Program-made: the position numbers and the translations under genes | Notes under the pieces: model-generated | The model's database searches: none | The model's input: only the letters and a program-made list of their open reading frames with translations | Told to the model about the DNA's origin: nothing | Assembly: GCA_027315185.1 (NCBI GenBank) | Contig: DAHUYO010000024.1 | Location: 1-42,190 of the forward strand | From: Acidobacteriota bacterium | Lineage (GTDB): Bacteria; Acidobacteriota; Terriglobia; Terriglobales; SCQP01 | Reading direction: 5' to 3' | DNA: 42,190 nt | Shown: in pieces, positions 25,051 through 33,398 of the stretch | Layout of the letters: every line of letters starts with the position of its first letter | Position numbering within the stretch: position 1 is the first letter of the stretch

Positions 25051-25620
25051 CTAATGCTTCATGGGATGGTGCATTTTCATGGGACCCATCATCATTCCGT
25101 GGCGCGCCGTCGGCGGCAGAATGCCCTTCAGCCGCAGAAATCCGGCGGCCATGGCGTAATGGTTGGACATATCGGTCGCCAGGCCGATCACTCCCGCCGC
25201 TTTGGGCACCTCATGCGGTCCAAACAAATGGATAGGTTCCCCCAGTTCAGCGTCGGTGACCTTCGCCAGGACGCCGTCGCAATAGTGGAACGAAGCCACG
25301 ATTTGCGCGATCAATTCGTGCTTCGGCGAATGCGGCGTCAGATGGAATTGGTGCGGCATGGCGGCGCCGGCGATCTTGGAGCACATATAGAAGTTGGACG
25401 TTCCGATGTGCCACATCAAATGCCCGAAGCTCCACTGTCCCCTGGTATGGGACGCCTTGAAGGAGTAGTCCGACGCAGGCATGTACCGCGCCGAGGCGAC
25501 GATATTGTGCTGATCGCCCATCAGCATGTGCCGCACGGTGGTCACGACGGGGTTCGATTGCGCGCTGGCGGCCAGCGTGGCCAGCAGGGCGAAGGCGGTA
25601 ACGGCGAACAGACGTTTCAT
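25051..25620 (-). CDS. exported DinB-like four-helix protein
   Basis: The 189-residue protein has a clear signal peptide (RLFAVTAFALLATLAASAQS). The mature part resembles the DinB/YfiT superfamily of four-helix metal-binding proteins: ASHTRGQWSFGHLMWHIG near helix 2 and GLATDMSNHYAMAAGFLRLKG near the last helix, with histidines at positions where family members bind a divalent metal (HLMWHIG, SNHY). The C-terminus is rich in Met and His (HGMMMGPMKMHHPMKH), which could bind copper or another soft metal. Acidobacteria commonly encode exported DinB proteins, from memory; their function is not established. ATG at 25620 is chosen over the longer frame (to 25944) because it opens exactly on the signal peptide and has a TACAAT box 42 bases upstream. 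Confidence 0.82.
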   Translation of the reverse strand: MKRLFAVTAFALLATLAASAQSNPVVTTVRHMLMGDQHNIVASARYMPASDYSFKASHTRGQWSFGHLMWHIGTSNFYMCSKIAGAAMPHQFHLTPHSPKHELIAQIVASFHYCDGVLAKVTDAELGEPIHLFGPHEVPKAAGVIGLATDMSNHYAMAAGFLRLKGILPPTARHGMMMGPMKMHHPMKH

Positions 25621-25662
25621 AGGGTAAGCGAGCCTCCAAAGTCGGTAATGCCAATCCCCGCC

Positions 25663-25668
25663 ATTGTA
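25663..25668 (-). promoter_or_regulatory. probable -10 element of the DinB-like gene
   Basis: On the minus strand TACAAT sits 42 bases before the ATG at 25620, within GGAGTACAATGGCGGGG. Confidence 0.4.
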
Positions 25669-26038
25669 CTCCGCGGGCTGAAAGGGACCGGTACGAGGGG
25701 CGGCGCGCCGAGGTTGGCGCCGGGATGCGGGCGAGGCGCCCGCGCCTCCGCACCCGGCGCGCGACGCGAGCGGCGCGAAGCGGCGGCGCAGCACGGCGGC
25801 GGCTCGGCCGCCTGGTTTTGGACTCGCCGGAGTGCGGGCTGCCGTGCAGCTCCCAGTTGCGGCGAAACGCCCGGTGCCGCGCAGGTTAGATGCTCTCAGC
25901 CACCGGGCGGAGCGGGTGCCCGGCGGGTTCCTTCCTGTGTACAATCATGCGTGCGGCGCAGCCGCCCGGTTTAGGACGCCCCGCGCTGCGGGCCGCGGCC
26001 GGACGCGCCGGCCGGCAACCGATGCCCGCGAGCGCCCC
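25669..26038. other. intergenic stretch with no recognisable gene
   Basis: About 370 bases of very GC-rich sequence lie between the divergent DinB-like and Tat-signal genes. The only notable element is a TACAAT hexamer on the plus strand at 25940-25945, with no gene that fits it. Short open frames here have no coding character. Confidence 0.5.
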
Positions 26039-26044
26039 TAGAAT
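26039..26044 (+). promoter_or_regulatory. probable -10 element of the Tat-protein/amidase pair
   Basis: TAGAAT lies 35 bases before the ATG at 26080, in the only locally AT-richer patch upstream of the gene. Confidence 0.35.
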
Positions 26045-26079
26045 CTTCAAGTCGCCCTGATCTGCAACTGGAGCCCTGG

Positions 26080-26472
26080 ATGGAAAAGACCAAACCCGAA
26101 ACCCGGCTCACCCGCCGCGCCTTTGGCGGCCGGCTGCTGGCCGTGACCGGCGGCGCCGCCGTCGCCGCGCATGCCGCCGCCCCCTGCACCTGCACCACGC
26201 TGCTGCCGGAAGGGACACCGACGGCAGCTGCCGCCGCGCCGGCGGCGACGGCCGCCGGCGCTCCTGCTGACACCGCCCCCACGACGCAGGCTGGGATCGT
26301 GGCGGAAAAAGTTCGCCGCGTGGAAGCCCGCTGGGGCTCGCGGCTCTCGGCCGCGCAGCGCCGCCGGCTGCCGGGCATCATCGGCTATCACGAAGCCATG
26401 CTGGCCCGTATCCGCGCCGTGCCGCTGACCAACGCCGACGCCCCCGCCACGGTGCTGAAGGACCGTGGCTGA
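26080..26472 (+). CDS. small exported protein with twin-arginine signal, partner of amidase
   Basis: The 130-residue protein opens with a twin-arginine signal (LTRRAFGGRLLAVTGGAAVA). This is followed by a Cys-containing segment (CTCTTLLPEG), a long Ala/Pro/Thr-rich linker and a small charged C-terminal part (KVRRVEARWGSRLSAAQRRR) ending in NADAPATVLKD. From memory, similar short Tat proteins with the same ending (NADEPATVL) sit directly before amidase-signature genes in acidobacteria, as here, where the amidase starts 78 bases downstream. The function is unknown. The Tat signal suggests export in a folded state, perhaps as a subunit or carrier for the amidase, which itself has no signal peptide. 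Confidence 0.75.
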   Translation: MEKTKPETRLTRRAFGGRLLAVTGGAAVAAHAAAPCTCTTLLPEGTPTAAAAAPAATAAGAPADTAPTTQAGIVAEKVRRVEARWGSRLSAAQRRRLPGIIGYHEAMLARIRAVPLTNADAPATVLKDRG

Positions 26473-26550
26473 TCGCCCGGCCGCGGCGGCCCAAACCGCC
26501 GGGCGCCCCCGGAACCGAAACTCGAAACGCTCGTCAGGACCACGCCCGCC

Positions 26551-28017
26551 ATGCTGAACGAAGACATTCTTTATCTCCCCATCCGCGCCCTCGCCCGCCA
26601 TCTCCGCCGCCGCGACTTCTCCCCGGTCGAGTTGGCGCAGAGCTATTTGGCCCGGGCGGAAAAATGGGGACCGCGCTTCAACGCCTTCGCCACGCTGACG
26701 CCGGAGCTGGCCCTGGCGCAGGCGCGCGCCGCCGAGCGGGAGATCGCCGCCGGCCATTACCGCGGCCCGCTGCACGGCATTCCCTACGCGGTCAAGGATC
26801 TGCTGGCGGTGAAGGGCTATCCCACCACTTGGGGCGCGCGCCCCTACGCCGATCAGCATTTCGATTTCGACGCCACCCTGATCCGCCGCCTGAATGATGC
26901 CGGCGCGGTGTTGATCGGCAAGGCGGCGATGATCGAGTTGGCCGGCGGGCTGGGCTACTCCGGCCCCTACGCCTCGCTGACCGGACCCTGCAAAAACCCC
27001 TGGGATCCGCGGCGCTGGACCTGCGGCTCTTCCAGCGGTCCCGGGGCGATCATCGCCGCCGGCCTGGCCGCCTTCGCCATCGGCTCCGACACCCGCGGCT
27101 CCATCATCTGTCCCACCACGTTCTGCGGCATCAGCGGCATGCGGCCCAGCTTCGGGCGCGTCAGCCGCTACGGCGCCATGACCATCGCCTGGACCATGGA
27201 CAAGCTGGGACCGATGACCCGCGACGCCGATTCCTGCGGGCTGGTGCTGGCCGCCATCGCCGGCCACGATCCCTTGGATCACGATTCCGTGCCCGAGCGG
27301 CAAGCCCGATTCGCGTACGCACAGCCGCCTCGGCCGCGCAAGCCGCTGCGCATCGGCCGGCTCAGCAACGTTTTCCCTAACTCCCGCCCCTATATTTGGG
27401 GCGCGGTGGACCGCGCGCTGGACGGGATGCGCTCCCATGGCGCCATCGTCGAGGAGACCGCCATCCCGGACGGCAATTATGAGGACGCCGCCGAGCTGGT
27501 CATCTTGATCGAAGCCGCCTCCGCCTTCCACAACCTGATCGCCAGCGGCCGCTGCGCGCTGCTGGAAGATCCGCTGGGCAAGATCAACGGCTACGCCAGC
27601 CTGGAGTTTTCCGCCGACGATTATCTCCACGTGCAGCGGGCGCGGCTATTCTTGCAGCGCAAGATGTATCCGCTGTTCGCGCGCTTCGACGTGCTCGCCG
27701 CCCCGGGCGAAGGCTCCATCGCGCCGCTGATCGGCCCGCCTCCCGGCACGCCTGAGGCGCCGCGGCGCGCGCAGCATCGCCCGGCGCATCCCCCCGCGCG
27801 CCGCCGCCGCTTCGTCCGCTCGCAGGCGCAGCCCGACGCCATCTCCAGCCTCTGCGGCCTGCCCGCGCTGAGCGTGCCCTGCGGCTTCAGCCCGGAGGGG
27901 CTGCCGGTGGGCATCCAATTCATGGGCCCGGCGCTGGGCGACGGCAAATGCATCGCCGCCGCGCACCAGTTCCAGTCCTTCACCACCTGGCAGAACCACC
28001 ATCCAAAACTGGTCTAG
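26551..28017 (+). CDS. amidase-signature family amidohydrolase
   Basis: The 488-residue protein shows the amidase-signature Ser-cisSer-Lys triad: Lys82 in YAVKDLLAVKG, the serine-rich loop CGSSSGPGAIIAAGLAAFAIG (about residues 158-178, cis-Ser in the run of three) and nucleophile Ser184 in GSDTRGSIICPTTFCG. The ending QAQPDAISSLCGLPALSVPCG and GLPVGIQFMGP is typical of the family. Such enzymes hydrolyse amides to acid and ammonia; GatA is excluded because gatB/gatC are absent and the conserved loops differ. The substrate is unknown. About residues 395-425 are an unusually Pro/Arg-rich insertion (PPGTPEAPRRAQHRPAHPP). It is probably co-transcribed with the Tat-signal protein upstream. Confidence 0.88.
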   Translation: MLNEDILYLPIRALARHLRRRDFSPVELAQSYLARAEKWGPRFNAFATLTPELALAQARAAEREIAAGHYRGPLHGIPYAVKDLLAVKGYPTTWGARPYADQHFDFDATLIRRLNDAGAVLIGKAAMIELAGGLGYSGPYASLTGPCKNPWDPRRWTCGSSSGPGAIIAAGLAAFAIGSDTRGSIICPTTFCGISGMRPSFGRVSRYGAMTIAWTMDKLGPMTRDADSCGLVLAAIAGHDPLDHDSVPERQARFAYAQPPRPRKPLRIGRLSNVFPNSRPYIWGAVDRALDGMRSHGAIVEETAIPDGNYEDAAELVILIEAASAFHNLIASGRCALLEDPLGKINGYASLEFSADDYLHVQRARLFLQRKMYPLFARFDVLAAPGEGSIAPLIGPPPGTPEAPRRAQHRPAHPPARRRRFVRSQAQPDAISSLCGLPALSVPCGFSPEGLPVGIQFMGPALGDGKCIAAAHQFQSFTTWQNHHPKLV

Positions 28018-28331
28018 GCGCGGGCGCCGCGCGGCGCCCCGCTTTTCCCAGGCGTGGCCGCCGACAGCGAAGGCGGGGGATTAGCGGCCCCGGCGCCGGA
28101 GCCGCGCGGGCGCCGCGCGTGGGGTAGAGCTCTGCCCTGCGTGCCGTCGCCCTCCCGGGCGGCGGGCCCGTCGCCGTCGGCTTCGCCCCGCACCGCCCCA
28201 GCCGCGCGCATCCCGGCCGCACACGAGCCGGAAGCACAACCCACTTTGCCGCGGCCGGGGCGCGGCCGAGCGCCGGGCGGCCGCCGACCGCGCGCACCGC
28301 TTCCCTGGCGGTGTGCGGAGGAACCCGTCTC
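28018..28331. other. GC-rich intergenic stretch, no gene seen
   Basis: About 310 bases lie between the amidase stop and the promoter region of the next gene. The open frame that runs through it upstream of 28384 is Pro/Ala/Arg-rich and looks non-coding. Confidence 0.5.
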
Positions 28332-28350
28332 GGGACTATCTAGGGACTAT
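28332..28350 (+). repeat. tandem direct repeat GGGACTAT with 11-base period
   Basis: GGGACTAT occurs at 28332-28339 and again at 28343-28350, separated by CTA. The 11-base period is one helical turn, and the second copy ends 20 bases before the -10-like hexamer, where an activator bound to one face of the DNA could contact RNA polymerase. Confidence 0.5.
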
Positions 28351-28370
28351 TGCGGCGCCCGGCACGCTGC

Positions 28371-28376
28371 TACACT
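28371..28376 (+). promoter_or_regulatory. probable -10 element of the secreted hypothetical gene
   Basis: TACACT lies 7 bases before the ATG at 28384, implying a leaderless mRNA. A weak TTGCGG (28350-28355) could act as a -35 box with a short 15-base spacer. Confidence 0.45.
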
Positions 28377-28383
28377 GCCGGCC

Positions 28384-29694
28384 ATGAAGCCGCCATGCCG
28401 CCTGCGGGTGCTGGCCGTCCTAGCGCTCGTCGTCCCGCTGCCGGCGCAGACCGCCGTTCTGCACCGCAGCCGGCTGCCGCCCCAAGCGGCGGCTGCCGTG
28501 CAAAACCTCGCCCGCATCGAGCCCATCGTCGGTGTTTGGCCTCCGCGGGGCTCTGCGGCCGCCCGGGCGCAAGCCGCCGCCGCGCTGCGGCGCGACCGCA
28601 AAACGCTCCAGGCGGCGGCCACGCAGGCCCCGCGGAACGAGGAAGCGGCGCTGGCGGCCGGCATCGCCGCCACCTTCGCTTACAACTTGGACGTGCCGCA
28701 CTCCTACCACGCCGCCGTCGCCGATCTGCGCGCCGCCGCGCACCTGGCGCCCGCCGATCCCCGCCCGCCCTGGCTGCTGGGGGCCTTTTTCTGCGGCACC
28801 GGCAACGGCAGCGCCCAAGGCATGACCCTGCTGCTCCAGGTGGAGCACCGGTTCCCGTCCCGCCGCCTTGCCCCAGGCTTCTGGCGCTCCTATGCGGAAT
28901 GCGCCATGTTCGCCGGCATGCCGGAGCACGCGCTCTACGCCGAGGGACGCCTGAACCGCGAGCACGCGGCGTCCAGCGCCGGCGACCGCGCGGTGCTGCG
29001 CCAAGCGCGGACCCTGACGCAGCGCGCCGTTGCGGACCGCGATTACGCGCCCGCCAAGGTCTGGAGCGCGGAACGAACCGCCTCCGGCATGCTCTATTCC
29101 AGCGACGCCTGCGGTCTCGCGCTTCCCATCGGCAAACAGTGGAAGTGGTTGTTTTACCCGCTGCACAATGACACCTGCGCCGTCGCCGTCGCGCTGGGCC
29201 CGTTCCGCGGACGCACCGCCGAGGTCACGCCGCATTTGCTCCTGATGGTGCAGCCGAAGCATCCCGGTGAATCGCTGGACCAGTTCGCCCGGATTCGCAC
29301 CGGCCGCGTGCGCTTAGCCGCGGTTACTCCACCGGCCTGTCCCGTCGCCCGCTGCCGCGGCTACGCCGAGTCGCAGCCGGGCTATTACGAGCCGGAAGGG
29401 GGCGGCTATGGTCTAATCACTGTCTTCGCCTGGCGCGGGCCAAAATACCCCGGTCTGGCCTTTGAAACGCCGGGGGTGCCCCCGCGACGCAAGTCGCCCA
29501 AGGTGCAATATTTTCGTCTGGCGCCGCACCTGGACCGCTTGGCTCCTACCCTGTATGGCTTCGTGCTGCTAGACACCGCCGCCTCGGTCCGCGCGCAAGC
29601 CATCGCTGCTGAGCGGGCGTTTTTCTCCGGCCTGCGGCTGGACGCCGCCGCGGCAGCCAACGCGAGCCGGCCGACACCGCCGCCGGGCTCCTAG
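28384..29694 (+). CDS. secreted protein of unknown function with helical TPR-like N-terminal half
   Basis: This 436-residue protein has a signal peptide (RLRVLAVLALVVPLPAQTAV). The first half is Ala-rich and helical, with a TPR-like alternation (AVADLRAAAHLAPADPRPPW, MPEHALYAEGRLN). The second half is mixed alpha/beta and contains MLYSSDACGLALPIGKQWKW, HLLLMVQPKHPGE and CPVARCRGYAESQPGYYEPE. I do not recognise the family. ATG at 28384 is chosen because it opens the signal peptide and lies 7 bases after a TACACT hexamer; the frame is open further upstream but with non-coding composition. It is transcribed alone; the 1 kb that follows has no identifiable gene. Confidence 0.75.
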   Translation: MKPPCRLRVLAVLALVVPLPAQTAVLHRSRLPPQAAAAVQNLARIEPIVGVWPPRGSAAARAQAAAALRRDRKTLQAAATQAPRNEEAALAAGIAATFAYNLDVPHSYHAAVADLRAAAHLAPADPRPPWLLGAFFCGTGNGSAQGMTLLLQVEHRFPSRRLAPGFWRSYAECAMFAGMPEHALYAEGRLNREHAASSAGDRAVLRQARTLTQRAVADRDYAPAKVWSAERTASGMLYSSDACGLALPIGKQWKWLFYPLHNDTCAVAVALGPFRGRTAEVTPHLLLMVQPKHPGESLDQFARIRTGRVRLAAVTPPACPVARCRGYAESQPGYYEPEGGGYGLITVFAWRGPKYPGLAFETPGVPPRRKSPKVQYFRLAPHLDRLAPTLYGFVLLDTAASVRAQAIAAERAFFSGLRLDAAAAANASRPTPPPGS

Positions 29695-30708
29695 CCGCCG
29701 GCGCCGCTCCCCGCGGCGTCGTCTGACCTCGCGGCGGATTGGCCGGCCAATTTGGGTGCCGCCCGCTGTTGGGCTGCGACCCGGACTTCCCAGCCCCGGC
29801 GCGCGCCCGCGCGATTCAGACGCCCGGTCGTGGCGGGCAGAAGCGGATGCCAGCAAGCGCTGAAGGCGCCTCCAGGTTGCCGAACGAGGTTGCCGCATGC
29901 GAAAGCGGGTGACGCCGCCGGCGGGAAGCCACACCCCGGGGAAAAACGCGCGGCGCTGGTGACGGGAAGCAAACGGCTCCTGCCGCCATCTGCTTGGGCA
30001 GAGCACCCATGGTTTGGGCAGAGAGCCCCACGGAGCATTGCGCGCTTGCGCCGCGCTCCGGGCTGACTACGTCTCCTTATTCCGGCCGTTGTGGCTCCGC
30101 CTCCCATCGTTCGACGCCGCGCCGGGCGGAGCCGCCTTTCGGAGCCATTGTCGAATGCCGTGCGCGGCGAGGCTGGGGCGGGCTTCCCACCCCGGCCCGC
30201 GCGCGCTCCGGTCTCTCCCCGTTGCTGTGCCGCGCGCAATTCGGCAACCGCGGACGCGTGTGGCTCTCGGCATGCAAGAACGTGCACCTATGAGCGAACG
30301 GACTGCTTCACCTACCCTTCGCCTAGCACCAAACAATCAGCACCGGTTGGGGCCTTACGCCCGGGGCCAACGGATCTTGTACCGGGCCGTGTACCATCTC
30401 CAGTGCTTTCCCTGCCCGCAGAGCGAGCATGCGATCCATTTCATCTTGCGGCACATCACGACCCATTTCCTCGCGGCGCCTCCGCCGCAAGATGGGCAAT
30501 GGCGGCCGGCCGCGGTGGGTGCGGCATCCCCAACCCAGTTCTTGCCTCTGAGTCAGGCGCCACAGCGCCAAGCCCTCGGCCGGAGCCCGCGACCCGCCGC
30601 CGCTCGGCGTCGGGCTTGAGCGCAGCGCTGGATTTTTGCTTGGCGCGGGCCCAGCCGGGCCCTGCGCGGGTTACGCCCCCCGTCGCCGAGTGGAGCAAGG
30701 CGAGGAAG
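29695..30708. other. 1-kb stretch with no identifiable gene at the edge of an accessory region
   Basis: Several overlapping open frames exist on both strands, but all have biased Arg/Pro/Ala composition, no recognisable motif and no ribosome-binding site. Bases 30290-30480 are less GC-rich than the surroundings, which might mark decayed foreign DNA. I see no RNA gene or repeat here. Confidence 0.5.
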
Positions 30709-31361
30709 TTAGAATGGCGGCTGCCAGATGGCGGCGAGGTCGAGCACGAAGCCGGGCACGAGAGGGTCGGCGGAGATCGTAGCGGGCGCGGCCTGGGCCG
30801 TCGTCTCCGCTGGGGTCCACACTTCAACGCTGCGGGAATCGGGCAGGATCAGCCAGCCGAGCCGCAGGCCGGCGGCGCGGTACTCGGCCATCTTGGCGTC
30901 GAGGTCGGCGCGGCGGTCGCTGGGCGACGCGATCTCGATCAGAAAGTCTGGGCAGAGCGGCAAAAAGCTGCGGCGCTCGCGCTCGCTGAGGGCCATGAGG
31001 CGGTCGGGCGCACCCAGGCGGCGTCGGGGGCGCGCAGGGCGAGACCGCCTGGAAGGCGGAAGCCGGTGCTGGAATCGAAGGCGACGCCGGAGCCGTCTCG
31101 ATCAGCCCAATTCGGCAACTGTGCGGCGACGCGAATTCCCCAATGGCCCGGGTAACCACCGGTGGGCGGCATCACGATCCATTCTCCACCAGCTTCCCGT
31201 TCAATCCGCAGACCGGGATTCTCGGCGCACAGGGCGAGCAGTTCCTGGTCGCCGGACGGGAGCGACCCAGCCGGCAGCCGTAGTGCGCCTTCCTCCGGCA
31301 CCGGAAGCCGCAGGCTGAGCCGGGCGGCGGCGGGAGAAGCGGAGACCTCGGCGGTGCGCAT
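30709..31361 (-). pseudogene. Uma2-family (DUF820) nuclease gene broken by a one-base deletion
   Basis: Two minus-strand frames join into one Uma2-type protein of about 217 residues. The first (from ATG at 31361) gives the N-terminal half with GGEWIVMPPTGGYPGHWGI and FDSSTGFRLPGGLALRAPD followed by AAWVRP. The other frame continues with LMALSERERRSFLPLCPDF, LIEIASPSDRRADLDAKMAE and YRAAGLRLGWLILPDSRSVE. Adding one G near plus-strand 31005 (reading CCGGAC instead of CCGAC on the minus strand) restores the family sequence WVRPDRLMALS. The PD-(D/E)XK-like residues (APDAAW Asp; PDFLIEI Asp/Glu) flank the break. It could be a true pseudogene or a sequencing/assembly error; Uma2 proteins are often mobile and found in defence-type neighbourhoods. 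Confidence 0.8.
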
Positions 31362-31509
31362 GGCAGGTGCCCCAGCGAGCGGTTATGACAATCATTCTAT
31401 CGCCCGGGCCGAACGGCGCCTGAGGAAGCAGCGCGCGCGGCACGGCGCCGCGCGGGAGGCCCCGGGGTGAATGGCTACGCCAGCCCCGCAATCGGGGCCC
31501 TGGCCGGGC

Positions 31510-31515
31510 TAAGAT
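31510..31515 (+). promoter_or_regulatory. probable -10 element of the OLD-family gene
   Basis: TAAGAT lies exactly 6 bases before the GTG start at 31522, again predicting a leaderless transcript. Confidence 0.35.
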
Positions 31516-31521
31516 CATGCC

Positions 31522-33282
31522 GTGGAGCTTACGTTCCGCATCTTGGGTTTCGGGCCGTTCGAGGACAGCGGCGAATTTACTGTCTCGCCGGGTCTGAACG
31601 TCTTCACCGGCCTAAACAACGCCGGTAAGACCGCGCTTCTGTATGCGCTTTTCGCGTTGCGTGCGGGGCCGGTGGCCGCGGACGCGAGCGCTTGGGCGGG
31701 CCTGGGACGGGAGCAGCAGAGAATCGCCTCCTACGGCCGCCGCGGCCAACAACCGCGAGTCCAAGTCCGCGCGGACCCTGACGAGCCGACGCGCCGGAGG
31801 GTATTGGAGCGCCTCCCCGTCCAGTTCAGGCCGCAGGGGGCAAGGTCGCTGCTGTTCGACTCCCACGTGGCCAGCGGTGGGATCACGCTCGGCGGAATTG
31901 CCGCCGGAGCCGCGGGCGGCGGTTGGCAGACCGTCATCGGGGCGCAGCCGACGCCAGAATGCGCCGCAGCGCCGGCAAGCCATGACAGGCAGGTCCTCTC
32001 CGCGCTCTCGCTCGAGTTGGCGGGGAGCCAACTGCGCGCCGCCAATGCGGAAAGCCTCAACAAGATCGGGTGGCCGAGCGTGCTCAGCGGTGCCCGCCTT
32101 ATCGCCGCCCTGAGGGAAGCCCCCGAGCCGACCAACCCGGGCGCCGACCAGGCGCTGCGCCTCCTCCCGAACGCGTCGAACCTCCCTTCGGTCCTTTACG
32201 CGCTCAACAACAGCTACGCCGCAAGCGGTCCGGAGGCGCTGGAGCGAATCAGGAGGCACTTGCGCGATTTCTTCCCAGGGGTGAGCACGATCAGGACGGC
32301 GGTGACCCCGTCGAGCCCGGGGAGCGCGCAACACGTCCTCGAACTTGTCGCCGACAGGGACCAAACCGTGGTTCCGATCGGGAGGTTTGGGACGGGGGTG
32401 TGGCAGACGCTGGTCCTGATCACCGCCGCCCTCGTTGAGGACGGGCCGCGCCTGTTCCTGATCGACGAGCACCATTCCTTCCTTCACCCTGCGGCCGAGA
32501 GGCAACTCGTCGGCCTCCTCGAGTCGGTGGGCCGCGAAAAGGGCCACATATTCTGCGTGGCGACGCACTCGCACATTATCGCGAACCGCGCGACGTCGCG
32601 CCTGTGGGGCGTGTTCGACCAGAATGGCGCAAGCACGGTCCGGAGGCTCTCGGGCTATCGGGACGCCGTTTCGGCGATTGGCATCGAGGCCGCCGACCTC
32701 CTCGCGCATGACGCCATCCTGACTGTTGAGGGACCCAGCGACCAATACGTGCTCCGCTCGCTGCTGGACGGAATCGGCGCCAGCAGGGTCGCCGTAACCC
32801 GGCTCTGGGGCCACGGCCCGGTCCGGGGTTCGGACGGCGGCGAGCAGCTTCGCCGAATCGCGAAGGATCTAGTCGGGGCGGTAGCGCCTGTGCACGTCCC
32901 AATGACGCTGCTGCTCGACAGGGCTGGCTGGGGGGAATCCGACATCACCGAGCTTGAGGCCAATGGTGGCGCGCGGTTCCTCGAGAAGCCGGAGATCGAG
33001 AATTACTTCCTCCACCCGGAGGCGATCGCGCAGGGCTTCGGCCTCACCGGCGAGCAGGCCGAGGCGGTGAAACAGCGAATCGCCGGCGCCGCTGCCAGCG
33101 CCAAGGGGTCGGACGTAATTAGCAAGGCACTTTGGGAGGCAGCGCATATCAGCTACAGGAAGGCGCAGCACCTGCCGCGAATCTTCGAGGCGCTCCGCGA
33201 GGTCGACGACGCTGCGCTCGAACCGTTGCGCGCGGAGGTCAGGGAGATCGCCAGCTACCTGCTGAACCGCAGCGACCAATAG
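31522..33282 (+). CDS. OLD-family ATPase/TOPRIM protein (putative anti-phage nuclease)
   Basis: The 586-residue protein starts with an SMC/ABC-type ATPase: Walker A GLNNAGKT (residues 30-37), a signature-like RFGTGVWQTLVL and Walker B LFLIDEHHSFLHPAAE (Asp315, Glu316). From about residue 390 a TOPRIM domain follows: AILTVEGPSDQYVL (Glu403, Asp407), then LLLDRAGWGESDI, where the metal-binding D-x-D of OLD nucleases reads D466-R-A468. ENYFLHPEAI near the end is also typical of OLD proteins. OLD proteins such as GajA and P2 Old are ATP-regulated nucleases in phage defence. GTG at 31522 gives the expected LTFRILGFGPFEDSGEF beginning. AGG arginine codons are frequent here and rare in the housekeeping genes of the window, suggesting transfer. 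A PD-(D/E)XK-like gene follows after 116 bases. Confidence 0.87.
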   Translation: MELTFRILGFGPFEDSGEFTVSPGLNVFTGLNNAGKTALLYALFALRAGPVAADASAWAGLGREQQRIASYGRRGQQPRVQVRADPDEPTRRRVLERLPVQFRPQGARSLLFDSHVASGGITLGGIAAGAAGGGWQTVIGAQPTPECAAAPASHDRQVLSALSLELAGSQLRAANAESLNKIGWPSVLSGARLIAALREAPEPTNPGADQALRLLPNASNLPSVLYALNNSYAASGPEALERIRRHLRDFFPGVSTIRTAVTPSSPGSAQHVLELVADRDQTVVPIGRFGTGVWQTLVLITAALVEDGPRLFLIDEHHSFLHPAAERQLVGLLESVGREKGHIFCVATHSHIIANRATSRLWGVFDQNGASTVRRLSGYRDAVSAIGIEAADLLAHDAILTVEGPSDQYVLRSLLDGIGASRVAVTRLWGHGPVRGSDGGEQLRRIAKDLVGAVAPVHVPMTLLLDRAGWGESDITELEANGGARFLEKPEIENYFLHPEAIAQGFGLTGEQAEAVKQRIAGAAASAKGSDVISKALWEAAHISYRKAQHLPRIFEALREVDDAALEPLRAEVREIASYLLNRSDQ

Positions 33283-33366
33283 CCCCGCGGCCGAAAGCGC
33301 CGCAGCCGCCCCACGGGCAGGGCGACCTGGGCAGCGGTGCCGGGCACGCGACGGGCCGTTCCGTGC

Positions 33367-33372
33367 TAGATT
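33367..33372 (+). promoter_or_regulatory. possible -10 element before the PD-(D/E)XK-like gene
   Basis: TAGATT lies 26 bases before the ATG at 33399; with it the leader would just contain the GGGAGG ribosome-binding site (33388-33393). The gene could equally be read from the upstream promoter. Confidence 0.3.
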
Positions 33373-33398
33373 CTCTGCTGGGCACGCGGGAGGCGTGG

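Noticed and set aside
25940-25945. TACAAT on the plus strand as a promoter
   Set aside because: No gene starts within a plausible distance; the next plus-strand gene is 134 bases away and has a closer -10-like hexamer.
30014-30619. Open frame in the gene-poor kilobase
   Set aside because: Composition is low-complexity Pro/Arg/Ala, there is no ribosome-binding site, and it overlaps other equally long frames on both strands; I could not match it to any family.
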